Made by a program: the position numbers and the translations under genes | Shown here: positions 49,912 through 62,700 of the stretch, one piece after another | How the letters are laid out: each line of letters starts with the position of its first letter | Numbering within the stretch: position 1 is the stretch's first letter | The notes under the pieces: generated by a model | Databases searched by the model: none | What the model saw: only the letters and a program-made list of their open reading frames with translations | What the model was told of the DNA's origin: nothing | From: Nannobrachium achirus | Taxonomy: Eukaryota; Chordata; Actinopteri; Myctophiformes; Myctophidae | Direction: 5' to 3' | DNA: 64,000 bases | Assembly: GCA_963921795.1 (NCBI GenBank) | Contig: OY997642.1 | Location: forward strand, 56,529,331 to 56,593,330

Positions 49912-50459
49912 CACATATACACTCTGTAGACATGTAGTGTCACAGTGAGATAAAGAGAACCCTGAAAGCTGAAGCAGGATTCAGGCTGAAGCTCATGTCA
50001 CTGTGTCAATGTTCTGCACTGCTCTTACTACTGCTCTTACTTCTCTTACACACTAAAAGTGTGTAAAAAGACACTTTTTCTTGTTTTTATTTTTTTGAAT
50101 TTGTTTGTAAACAACCACTGATCATAGGTGTGATGTTACTGAAGCCAACAATAAAAGGCTAAAGAGAGATTTCTGCCTGAAAATGTATTCTTCACAAAAA
50201 TGCATTTTTCTCAGCTTTATGTTCTCAAAGAGCTGTTTTTAGGCCACATTCTGCAGCTTCTAGCTAATGAACAGAACAAGATAAAAACTCGAAATCTTTT
50301 TCTGTTGCAAAGTAGACATTCTATTCTTCGTTGCCATATAGTTGTTGTCTTTATAGTCGAAACCAAATTTCTCCAGTAGGCCTTCAAAGATGAGCGACAA
50401 TTCTCAATTTAGCTGGCAGTGGATTGAGCTTTTTGTTCAATTCTGTGGCAGTAAAAGAG
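47204..50459 (-). mobile_element. TTAA-bounded (piggyBac-like) element, copy 2, inverted
   Basis: TTAA lies at 47,200-47,203 and 50,460-50,463. The ends match copy 1 (15,492-18,354) in reverse. It carries an extra 175-bp hAT-like insertion at 47,449, longer AT and CACG runs (49,536-49,577; 49,876-49,912), and changed internal microsatellites. No transposase frame is recognised. The right-hand TTAA is directly followed by the repeat that pairs with 4,600-5,395. Confidence 0.8.
47449..47623. mobile_element. 175-bp hAT-like element with perfect internal hairpin
   Basis: A perfect 8-bp duplication CTAGCTGC (47,441-47,448 and 47,624-47,631) flanks ends CAGGGGCGTCA and, inverted, CAGTGGCGTCA. Copy 1 of the host element lacks the insert at this point. 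The centre is a perfect inverted repeat of 28 bp (47,540-47,567 and 47,573-47,600) around TCACC. Confidence 0.9.
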
Positions 50460-50463
50460 TTAA

Positions 50464-51140
50464 GGTGCCTCCACACAAATACTACAGGAGACTCTTTCTA
50501 ACTGTTCACAGACTGCAAAGAACTGCAAAGAACTGCAAAAAACGAAGCAATTTTTTTACCAGCCGACTGCACGCCGACTGTAGTTACTGTACGCAGTTGT
50601 GCGCATGCGCACAGTGTTGCCAGGTCTGCTCGCCATAAGCGACTTTGATCCTGTTTTCTTATATGTTGCTAGTTGTGGGTTACTTTAGTTTGAGCTTGTT
50701 TCTGAAGTGCAGTTGCTTATTTGGCCTGGCTTGTTTCACTCACAGAATCTGTCAATCGGACAGGGGAAGCGGAGATTTTACTCTGTGCGATGTTTTTTTC
50801 TGCTCTCACCAATACAACACACATCACTATTACTAGCGATGGTTTGGAGTTGATTAGTATAGGAAATTGAGAGTTGAGATTGTGAATATGCTATTAGTAA
50901 AAATGTGCGATGGGAAAATGTCTAATGGACTAATGGTCCATTCTACAACTCCCTCAATCCTACCGACGGCCAGGGGCGACTCAACAAAACTGGGCAAGTC
51001 CAGTCTTCCAGTTTTCCGTTGATACTGGTCGAAAGCGTTCCCGACCCGCTGCCGAAAACCTGCCGATGAGCTCCCTGTCGGCAACAGACGCTTTCCGCTG
51101 CCTTCCGCCGCCGATTCGTAGCTGAATTGGTTTGGTTAAG
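50464..51140. repeat. Dispersed repeat, inverted relative of 4,600-5,395
   Basis: It shares GCAAAGAACTGCAAAGAACT, GAGTCGCCCCT-type and GGCGGCGGAAGG-type blocks in reverse orientation with the copy at 4,600-5,395, and TTGGTTTGGTTAA at the far end. No gene is recognised in it. Confidence 0.6.
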
Positions 51141-51486
51141 AGTGCACTTTACTGGTAGTTACTGATAGTATTATAATGTCCACAACACATGAAATAATAA
51201 TCCTGTTTAGTTTCATTAGCGCGATCATGTGAGAATAGGCTACAGTGTGTTTTTGTCATTCTGCATAATGTACAGTTTGCACACACAAACAGTGCAACTT
51301 CTAGGATAAAGATACCAAGGTTTTGACAGTGATGTCCTTCTTATCCAACCCGGAAGTAGGAAGTAGCACAGGCTTGAAGTTTGAAGCCGTTTATAAACCA
51401 CAGTGACATCACTGACGAATCCTTGGTATCTTCAACTTTGCTCTCTGCTGTTTGGAAACTTCGGAGGTGGGAGATACCAAGTTGAA
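51141..51486. other. Spacer before the tandem array
   Basis: No gene. A small inverted repeat, AGATACCAAGG-type and its complement, lies near 51,310 and 51,420. Confidence 0.5.
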
Positions 51487-54400
51487 CTAGAAAAATATTG
51501 TTCCTTCGAAACAATTGTGGGCTCGCTTCAAGCCAGAAAACAATGGCTATAAAAGTACAAAATGTCAAGATCGCAGGCAGTGCTCTCTTTGACGTTACTG
51601 ACGTCAAAGATTGGTCCATTTTGTTCCAAAAATGTGTTGTGCAAAAGTTGACCCGCTGGTGGCGCTATAACAGGCCAATGTGAGAAGGTTGGTATCTGTT
51701 CCTTGACCTATTGGGAATGTGCTTGCAAGATTTCACGCACATCCCAGGCTGTGTTCATGATTTGAGGTGTTTTTGGCTTTGGACACTTTATCGCTGCTTG
51801 CAGCTATATTTATTATTATTATTTTATAATTTTTTTGTGTGCACTTCATAGGCATGTTAGATAAAGGTCCTTAGATTGTGTGTAGAATGTTTCATGCAAA
51901 TTGCAAAAAAAATCCTAGAATAAAAACGGGTTTAAGCGTTTTACAAACTGCTCAAAATTATATAGCGCCCCCCTTTGGCCATTTGGGGTAAGATTGGTTT
52001 CAGTGATATTTGAACTAACCCTCTACACTATTTTGTCATGAAAATGTGACTTTGCTTGTATGTTTTAGAGGCAGAAGAATAATTTGCATAAAAATGCAAT
52101 ATTGTTTGAATTATTTAAAAAAGCATGTTTCAATGTTAAAGGAATCCGATCTGACAGATCTTTAGATATCGGTCCAAAGTTCACGTAAAAAAAGTTTTGT
52201 GCACGTGACGCGAAAATTCCAGAATAAAAGCGGGTTTACGCGTTTTACAAACTGCTCAAAGTGGCGGAAAATCGAAGGGCGGAGCTTACTTAACAACGAC
52301 ACAGATGTCTTCCGCTTGAGTCAAAGCACGCGTGTAACAAGTTGCATGTCTTCAAACGAAACGAGTCATGACTTATGCCCGTTTGAAGTTTGAATTTTCA
52401 GACGCTTCGTATAGCGCCCCCCTTTGGCCGATTGGAATAAAATTGGTTTCAGTGATACCTTGACTAACCCTCTACATCTTTGCCAAATGCCATGAACGTG
52501 TAACTTTGCATGTATGATTTAGAGGCCGAAGAATAATTTGCATAAAACTGCAATATTTATTGAATTATTAAAAAAATATATTTCACTTTAAAAGAAATCC
52601 GCCGAGATTAGTTTGACCGTATTGGTCCAAAGTTCATGTGAAAAAAGTTTTGTGCGCGTATCGAAAAAAACCCAGGAGGAGATAGATTTTTACTGTTTTT
52701 CATATAATTCCGAATTGTGGGAGATCTAAAGGTCAGAGGTCAAAAGTCAGAGGCTAAAAGTTGTTCGGCATGAGGAGACGCATACGTGTATACAGGTTTC
52801 ATGCCTGTACCTCAAACACAGCATGAGCTATACCTGTTCAAAGTTCGCACTTTCGAAGGCTTCGTGCAGCGCCACCATTTGGCCGATTGCTATAAAAAAT
52901 AATAGCGCACTTCGCCACTGTAAACTGAACACATTGATGTTTTTATTTTCATTTTCTCACTAAGTATGTAGGAGTAGAAAGGAACCGAAGTTCCCGTCTA
53001 CTGTCTGTCTGACTGACTGACTGATAGATAAACTAGAAAAATATTGTTCCTTCGAAACAATTGTGGGCTCGCTTCAAGCCAGAAAACAATGGCTATAAAA
53101 GCACAAAATGACAAGATCGCAGGCAGTGCTCTCTTTGACGTTACTGACGTCAAAGATTGGTCCATTTTGTTCCAAAAATGTGTTGTGCAAAAGTTGACCC
53201 GCTGGTGGCGCTATAACAGGCCAATGTGAGAAGGTTGGTATCTGTTCCTTGACCTATTGGGAATGTGCTTGCAAGATTTCACGCACATCCCAGGCTGTGT
53301 TCATGATTTGAGGTGTTTTTGGCTTTGGCCACTTTATCGCTGCTTGCAGCTATATTTATTATTATTATTTTATATTTTTTGTGTGTGCACTTCATAGGCA
53401 TGTTAGATAAAGGTCCTTAGATTGCGTGTAGAATGTTTCATGCAAATTGCAAAAAAAATCCTAGAATAAAAACGGGTTTAAGCGTTTTACAAACTGCTCA
53501 AAATTATATAGCGCCCCCCTTTGGCCATTTGGGGTAAGATTGGTTTCAGTGATATTTGAACTAACCCTCTACACTATTTTGTCATGAAAATGTGACTTTG
53601 CATGTATGTTTTAGAGGCAGAAGAATAATTTGCATAAAAATGCAATATTGTTTGAATTATTTAAAAAAGCATGTTTCAATGTTAAAGAAATCCGATCTGA
53701 CAGATCTTTAGATATCGGTCCAAAGTTCACGTAAAAAAAGTTTTGTGAACGTGACGCGAAAATTCCAGATTAAAAGCGGGTTTAAGCGTTTTACAAACTG
53801 CTCAAAATGGCGGAAAATCTAAAGGCGGAGCTTACTTAAAAAAGACACAGATGTCTTCTGCTTGAGTCAAAGCACGCGTGTAAGCAAGTTGCATGTCTTC
53901 AAACGAAACGAGGCATGACTTATGCCCGTTTAAAGTTTGAATTTTCAAACGCTTTGTATAGCGCCCCCCTTTGGCCGATTGGAATAAAATTTGTTTCAGT
54001 GATACTTTGACTAACCCTCTACATCTTTGCCAAATGCCATGAACGTGTAACTTTGCATGTATGATTTAGAGGCCGAAGAATAATTTGCATAAAACCGCAA
54101 TATAGATTGAATTATAAAAAAATATATATTTCACTTTAAAAGAAATCCGGCGAGACTAGTTTGACCGTATTGGTCCAAAGTTCATGTGAAAAAAGTTTTG
54201 TGAGCATAACGCGAAAATCCCAGGAGGAGATAGATTTTTACTGTTTTTCATATAATTCCAAATTTTGGGGGATCTAAAGGTCAGAGGTGAAAAGTCCGAG
54301 CGTAAAAGTTGTTCGGCATGAGGAGACGCATACGTGTATACAGGTTTCATGGCTGTACGTATAACAGAGCATGAGCTCTACCTGTTCAAAGTTCGCACTT

Positions 54401-57400
54401 TCGAAGGCTTCCTACAGCGCCACCATTTGGCCGATTGCTGTATAAAATAATAGCACACTTCGCCACTGTAAGCTGAACACATTGATGTTTTTATTTTCAT
54501 TTTCTCACTAAGTATGTAGGAGTAGAAAGGAACCGAAGTTTTGAGGAGAACTTGATATGACAATATCAAGTTCTCACTAGAAAAATATTGTTCCTTCGAA
54601 ACAATTGTGGGCTCGCTTCAAGCCAGAAAACAATGGCTATAAAAGCACAAAATGTCAAGATCGCAGGCAGTGCTCTCTTTGACGTTACTGACGTCAAAGA
54701 TTGGTCCATTTTGTTCCAAAAATGTGTTGTGCAAAAGTTGACCCGCTGGTGGCGCTATAACAGGCCAATGTGAGAAGGTTGGTATCTGTTCCTTGACCTA
54801 TTGGGAATGTGCTTGCAAGATTTCACGCACATCCCAGGCTGTGTTCATGATTTGAGGTGTTTTTGGCTTTGGACACTTTATCGCTGCTTGCAGCTATATT
54901 TATTATTATTATTTTATAATTTTTTTGTGTGCACTTCATAGGCATGTTAGATAAAGGTCCTTAGATTGCGTGTAGAATGTTTCATGCAAATTGCAAAAAA
55001 AATCCTAGAATAAAAACGGGTTTAAGCGTTTTACAAACTGCTCAAAATTATATAGCGCCCCCCTTTGGCCATTTGGGGTAAGATTGGTTTCAGTGATATT
55101 TGAACTAACCCTCTACACTATTTTGTCATGAAAATGTGACTTTGCATGTATGTTTTAGAGGCAGAAGAATAATTTGCATAAAAATGCAATATTGTTTGAA
55201 TTATTTAAAAAAGCATGTTTCAATGTTAAAGAAATCCGATCTGACAGATCTTTAGATATCGGTCCAAAGTTCACGTAAAAAATGTTTTGTGCACGTGACG
55301 CGAAAATTCCAGAATAAAAGCGGGTTTACGCGTTTTACAAACTGCTCAAAGTGGCGGAAAATCGAAGGGCGGAGCTTACTTAACAACGACACAGATGTCT
55401 TCCGCTTGAGTCAAAGCACGCGTGTAACAAGTTGCATGTCTTCAAACGAAACGAGTCATGACTTATGCCCGTTTGAAGTTTGAATTTTCAGACGCTTCGT
55501 ATAGCGCCCCCCTTTGGCCGATTGGAATAAAATTGGTTTCAGTGATACTTTGACTAACCCTCCACATCTTTGCCAAATGCCATGAACGTGTAACTTTGCA
55601 TGTATGATTTAGAGGCCGAAGAATAATTTGCATAAAACCGCAATATTGATTGAATTATTAAAAAATGATATTTCACTTTAAAAGAAATCCACCGAGATAA
55701 ATCTGACCGTATTGGTCCAAAGTTCATGTGAAAAAAGTTTTGTGCGTGTAACAAAAAAAACCCAGGAGGAGATAGATTTTTACTGTTTTTCATATAATTC
55801 CGAATTGTGGGAGACCTAAAGGTCAGAGGTCAAAAGTTAGAGGGTAAAAGTTGTTCAGCATGAGGAGACGCATAAGTGTATACAGGTTTCATGGCTGTAT
55901 GTATAACACAGCATGAGCTATACCTGTTCAAAGTTCGCACTTTCGAAGGCTTCCTACAGCGCCACCATTTGGCCGATTGCTGTAAAAAGTAATAGCACAC
56001 TTCGCCACTGTAAACTGAACACATTGATGTTTTTATTTTCATTTTCTCACTAAGTATGTAGGAGTAGAAAGGAACCGAAGTTTTTTGATACTTGATATGC
56101 CTGCCTGATAGATAAACTAGAAAAATATTGTTCCTTCGAAACAATTGTGGGCTCGCTTCAAGCCAGAAAACAATGGCTATAAAAGGACAAAATGTCAAGA
56201 TCGCAGGCAGTGCTCTCTTTGACGTTACTGACGTCAAAGATTGGTCCATTTTGTTCCACAAATGTGTTGTGCAAAAGTTGACCCGCTGGTGGCGCTATAA
56301 CAGGCCAATGTAAGAAGGGTGGTATCTGTTCCTTGACCTATTGGGAATGTGCTTGCAAGATTTCACGCACATTGCAGGTGTTCATGATTTGAGGTGTGTT
56401 TGGCTTTGGCCACTTTATCGCTGCTTGCAGCTATATTTATTATTATTATTATTTATTTTGTGTGTGTGCACTTCATAGGCCTATTAGATAAAGGTCCTTA
56501 GATTGTGTGAAGAATGTTTCATGCAAATTGCAAAAAAAAATCCTAACGGGTTTAAGCGTTTCACACACTGCTCAAAATGATATAGCGCCCCCCTTTGGCC
56601 AATTGGAGTAAGATTGGTTTTAGTGATATTTGGACTAACACTCTACATCTTTGCCAAATGCCATGAACATGTTACTTTGCATGTATGATTTAGAGGCAGA
56701 AGAATAATTTGCATAAAACTGCAATATTCATTGAAATTATTTAAAAAAGCATGTTTCAATTTTAAAGAAATCCGATCTGACAGATCTTTAGATATCGGTC
56801 CAAAGTTCACGTAAAAAAAGTTTTGTGCACGTGGAGCGAAAATTCCAGAATAAAAGCGGGTTTATGCGTTTTACAAACTGCTCAAAATGGCGGAAAATTG
56901 AAGGGCGGAGCTTACTTAACAACGACACAGATGTCTTCCGCTCGAGTCAAAGCACACGTGTAACAAGTTGCATGTCTTCAAACGAAACGAGTCATGACTT
57001 ATGCCCGTTTGAAGTTTGAATTTTCAAACGCTTCGTATAGCGCCCCCCTTTGGCCGATTGGAATAAAATTGGTTTCAGTGATACTTTGACTAACCCTCCA
57101 CATCTTTGCCAAATGCCATGAACGTGTAACTTTGCATGTATGATTTAGAGGCAGAAGAATAATTTGCATAAAACCGCAATATTGATAGAATTATTAAAAA
57201 ATTATATTTCACTTTAAAAGAAATCCGCCGAGATTAGTTTGACCGTATTGGTCCAAAGTTCATGTGAAAAAAGTTTTGTGCGCGTATCGAAAAAAACCCA
57301 GGAGGAGATAGATTTTTACTGTTTTTCATATAATTCCGAATTGTGGGAGACCTAAAGGTCAGAGGTCAAAAGTTAGAGGGTAAAAGTTGTTCGGCATGAG

Positions 57401-57660
57401 GAGACGCATACGTGTATACAGGTTTCATGCCTGTACCTCAAACACAGCATGAGCTATACCTGTTCAAAGTTTGCACTTTCGAAGGCTTCCTACAGCGCCA
57501 CCATTTGGCCGATTGCTATAGAAAATAATAGCACACTTCGCCACTGTAAACTGAACACATTGATGTTTTTATTTTCATTTTCTCACTAAGTATGTAGGAG
57601 TAGAAAGGAACCGAAAATCCCGTCTACTTACTAGATAAACAAATAAATAAATAAATAAAT

Positions 57661-57823
57661 AATGACAATATCTAAAGTGTGCTCGCCAGGTACTGGCGAG
57701 CCCACAATAAATAAATAAATAATGACAATATCTAAAGTGTGCTCGCCTTATAGGCGAGCCCACAATAAATAAATAAATAATGACAATATCTAAAGTGTGC
57801 TCGCCTTATAGGCGAGCCCACAA
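57661..57823. repeat. Three tandem 60-bp hairpin units at an array junction
   Basis: Three near-identical units read AATGACAATATCTAAAGTG, then GCTCGCC..GGCGAGC hairpins with different loops (AGGTACT in the first, TTATA in the next two), then CCACAA, separated by AATA runs. A single unit occurs at the junctions before 61,299 and 62,868. Confidence 0.9.
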
Positions 57824-59371
57824 CTAGAAAAATATTGTTCCTTCGAAACAATAGTGGGCTCGCTTCTAGCCGGAAAACAATGGCTATAAAAGTACAAAAT
57901 GTCAAGATCGCAGGCAGTGCTCTCTTTGACGTTACTGACGTCAAAGATTGGTCCATTTTTTCCAAAAATGTTAATGCAAAAGTTGACCCGCTGGTGGCGC
58001 TATAACAGGCCAATGATAGAAGGGTGGTATCTGTTCCTTGACCTATTGGGAATGTGCTTGCAAGATTTCACGCACATCCCAGGCTGTGTTCATGATTTGA
58101 GGTGTTTTTGGCTTTGGCCACTTTATCGCTGCTTGCAGCTATATTTATTATTATTATTTTATTATTTTATTGTATGCACTTCATAGGCATGTTAGATAAA
58201 GGTCCTTAGATTGCGTGTAGAATGTTTCATGCAAATTGCTAAAAAGAAATCCTAGAATAAAAACGGTTTTAAGCGTTTCACAAACTGCTCAAAATGATAT
58301 AGCGCCCCCCTTTGGCCAATTGGGGTATGATTGGTTTTAGTGATATTTGGAATAACACTCTACATCTTTGCCAAATGCCATGAACATGTTACTTTGCATG
58401 TATGATTTAGAGGCAGAAGAATAATTTGCATAAAACTGCAATATTCATTGAATTTATTTAAAAAAGCATGTTTCAATTTTAAAGAAATCCGATCTGACAG
58501 ATCTTTAGATATCGGTCCAAAGTTCACGTAAAAAAAGTTTTGTGCACGTGGAGCGAAAATTCCAGAATAAAAGCGGGTTTACGCGTTTTACAAACTGCTC
58601 AAAATGGCGGAAAATTGAAGGGCGGAGCTTACTTAACAACGACACAGATGTCTTCCGCTTGAGTCAAAGCACGCGTGTAACAAGTTGCATGTCTTCAAAC
58701 GAAACGAGTCATGACTTATGCCCGTTTGAAGTTTGAATTTTCAAACGCTTCGTGTAGCGCCCCCCTTTGGCCGATTGGAATAAAATTGGTTTCAGTGATA
58801 CTTTGACTAACCCTCCACATCTTTGCCAAATGCCATGAACGTGTAACTTTGCATGTATGATTTAGAGGCCGAAGAATAATTTGCATAAAACCGCAATATT
58901 GATTGAATTATTAAAAAATTATATTTCACTTTAAAAGAAATCCGCCGAGATTAGTTTGACCGTATTGGTCCAAAGTTCATGTGAAAAAAGTTTCATGCGC
59001 GTATCGCGAAAATCCCAGGAGGAGATAGATTTTTACTGTTTTTCATATAATTCCGAATTGTGGGAGACCTAAAGGTCAGAGGTCAAAAGTTAGAGGGTAA
59101 AAGTTGTTCGGCATGAGGAGACGCATAAGTGTATACAGGTTTCATGGCTGTACGTATAACAGAGCATGAGCTATACCTGTTCAAAGTTCGCACTTTCGAA
59201 GGCTTCCTACAGCGCCACCATTTGGCCGATTGCTTTAAAAAGTAATAGCACACGTCGCCACAGTAAGCTGAACACATTGATGTTTTTATTTTCATTTTCT
59301 CACTAAGTATGTAGGAGTAGAAAGGAACCGAAGTTTTGAGGAGAACTTGATATGACGGTTAGATATTGTCA

Positions 59372-59708
59372 CTAGAAAAATATTGTTCCTTCGAAACAAT
59401 TGTGGGCTCGCTTCAAGCCAGAAAACAATGGCTATAAAAGCACAAAATGTCAAGATCGCAGGCAGTGCTCTCTTTGACGTTACTGACGTCAAAGATTGGT
59501 CCATTTTGTTCCAAAAATGTGTTGTGCAAAAGTTGAAGGCTTCCTACAGCGCCACCATTTGGCCGATTGCTGTAAAAAATAATAGCACACTTCGCCACTG
59601 TAAGCTGAACACATTGATGTTTTTATTTTCATTTTCTGTCTAAGTATGTAGGAGTAGAAAGGAACCGAAGGTTTGAGGAGAACTTGATATGACGGTTAGA
59701 TATTGTCA
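59372..59708 (-). mobile_element. Array unit with a 1.2-kb internal deletion
   Basis: The first about 165 bp match other units up to AAAAGTTGA, then the sequence jumps to GGCTTCCTACAGCGCC and runs to the normal unit end. Both termini are kept. Confidence 0.88.
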
Positions 59709-62700
59709 CTAGAAAATATTGTTCCTTCGAAACAATTGTGGGCTCGCTTCAAGCCAGAAAACAATGGCTATAAAAGTACAAAATGTCAAGATCGCAGGCA
59801 GTGCTCTCTTTGACGTTACTGACGTCAAAGATTGGTCCATTTTGTTCCAAAAATGTGTTGTGCAAAAGTTGACCCGCTGGTGGCGCTATAACAGGCCAAT
59901 GTAAGAAGGGTGGTATCTGTTCCTTGACCTATTGGGAATGTGCTTGCAAGATTTCACGCCCATTGCAGGCTGTGTTCATGATTTGAGGTGTTTTTGGCTT
60001 TGGCCACTTTATCGCTGCTTGCAGCTATATTCATTATTATTATTATTTTTTTTTGTGTGTGTGCACTTCATAGGCATATTAGATAAAGGTCCTTAGATTG
60101 TGTGTAGAATGTTTCATGCAAATTGCAAAAAAAAATCCTAATGGGTTTAAGCGTTTCACAAACTGCTCAAAATGATATAGCGCCCCCCTTTGGCCAATTG
60201 GGGTAAGATTGGTTTTAGTGATATTTGGACTAACACTCTACATCTTTGCCAAATGCCATGAACATGTTACTTTGCATGTATGATTTAGAGGCAGAAGAAT
60301 AATTTGCATAAAACTGCAATATTCATTGAATTTATTTAAAAAAGCATGTTTCAATTTTAAAGAAATCTGATCTGACAGATCTTTAGATATCGGTCCAAAG
60401 TTCACGTAAAAAAGAGTTTTGTGCACGTGGAGCGAAAATTCCAGAATAAAAGCGGGTTTACACGTTTTACAAACTGCTCAAAATGGCGGAAAATCGAAGG
60501 GCGGAGCTTACTTAACAACGACACAGATGTCTTCCGCTCGAGTCAAAGCACGCGTGTAACAAGTTGCATGTCTTCAAACGAAACGAGTCATGACTTATGC
60601 CCGTTTGAAGTTTGAATTTTCAAACGCTTCGTATAGCGCCCCCCTTTGGCCGATTGGAATAAAATTGGTTTCAGTGATACTTTGACTAACCCTCCACATC
60701 TTTGCCAAATGCCATGAACGTGTACCTTTGCATGTATGATTTAGAGGCCGAAGAATAATTTGCATAAAACCGCAATATTGATTAAATTATTAAAAAATTA
60801 TATTTCACTTTAAAAAAAATCTGGTTGATCAATCTGACCGTATTGGTCCAAAGTTCATGTGAAAAACGTTTTGTGCACTTGACGCGAAAATCCCAGGAGG
60901 AGATAGATTTTTACTGTTTTTCATATAATTCCGAATTGTGGGAGACCTAAAGGTCAGAGGTCAAAAGTTAGAGGGTAAAAGTTGTTCGGCATGAGGAGAC
61001 GCATACGTGTATACAGGTTTCATGGCTGTATGTATAACACAGCATGAGCTATACCTGTTCAAAGATCGCACTTTCGAAGGCTTCCTACAGCGCCACCATT
61101 TGGCCGATTGCTATAGAAAATGATAGCACACTTCGCCACTGTAAACTGAACACATTGATGTTTTTATTTTCATTTTCTCACTAAGTATGTAGGAGTTGAA
61201 AGCGGACAAAGTATTGAGGAGAACTTGATATGCTCTGGTTGATAGATAAATAATGACAATATCTAAAGTGTGCTCGCCAGGTACTGGCGAGCCCACAACT
61301 AGAAAAATATTGTTCCTTCGAAACAATTGTGGGCTCGCTTCTAGCCACAAAACAATGGCTATAAAAGTACAAAATGTCAAGATCGCAGGCAGTGCTCTCT
61401 TTGACGTTACTGACGTCAAAGATTGGTCCATTTTTTCCAAAAATGTTATGCAAAAGTTGACCCGCTGGTGGCGCTATAACAGGCCAATGATAGAAGGGTG
61501 GTATCTGTTCCTTGACCTATTGGGAATGTGCTTGCAAGATTTCATGATTTGAGGTGTTTTTGGCTTTGGCCACTTTATCGCTGCTTGCAGCTATATTTAT
61601 TATTATTATTTTATTATTTTATTGTATGCACTTCATAGGCATGTTAGATAAAGGTCCTTAGATTGCGTGTAGAATGTTTCATGCAAATTGCTAAAAAGAA
61701 ATCCTAGAATAAAAACGGTTTTAAGCGTTTCACAAACTGCTCAAAATGATATAGCGCCCCCCTTTGGCCAATTGGGGTATGATTGGTTTTAGTGATATTT
61801 GGAATAACACTCTACATCTTTGCCAAATGCCATGAACATGCTACGTTGTATGTATGATTTAGAGGCAGAAGAATAATTTGCATAAAAATGCAATATTCAT
61901 TGAATTATTTAAAAAAGCATGTTTCAATTTTAAAGAAATCCGATCTGACAGATCTTTAGATATCGGTCCAAAGTTCACGTAAAAAAAGTTTTGTGCACGT
62001 GACGCGAAAATTTCAGAATAAAAGCGGGTTTACGCGTTTTACAAACTGCTCAAATTGGCAGAAAATCTAAGGGCGGAGCTTACTTAACAACGACACAGAT
62101 GTCTTCCGCTTGAGTCAAAGCACGCGTGTAACAAGTTGCATGTCTTCAAACGAAACGAGTCAAGACTTATGCCCGTTTGAAGTTTGAATTTTCAAACGCT
62201 TCGTATAGCGCCCCCCCTTTGGCCAATTGGAATAAGATTGGTTTCAGTGATATTTGGACTAACCCTCTACATGTTTGCCAAATGCCATGAAAGTAACACT
62301 TTGCATGTTTGATTTAGAGGCAGAATAATAATTTGCATAAAACCGCAATATGAATTGAATTATTAAAAATTAATGGTTTAACGTACAAACTTCTCACCAC
62401 ATAGACTGTATAGGTATTGGTCCAAAGTTCATGTGAAAAAAGTTTTGTGCACTTGACGCGAAAATCCCAGGAGGAGATAGATTTTTACTGTTTTTCATAT
62501 AATTCCGAATTGTGGGAGACCTAAAGGTCAGAGGTCAAAAGTTAGAGGGTAAAAGTTGTTCGGCATGAGGAGACGCATAAGGGTATACAGGTTTCATGGC
62601 TGTATGTATAACACAGCATGAGCTATACCTGTTCAAAGATTGCACTTTCGAAGGCTTCCTACAGCGCCACCATTTGGCCGATTGCTATAATAAATAATAG

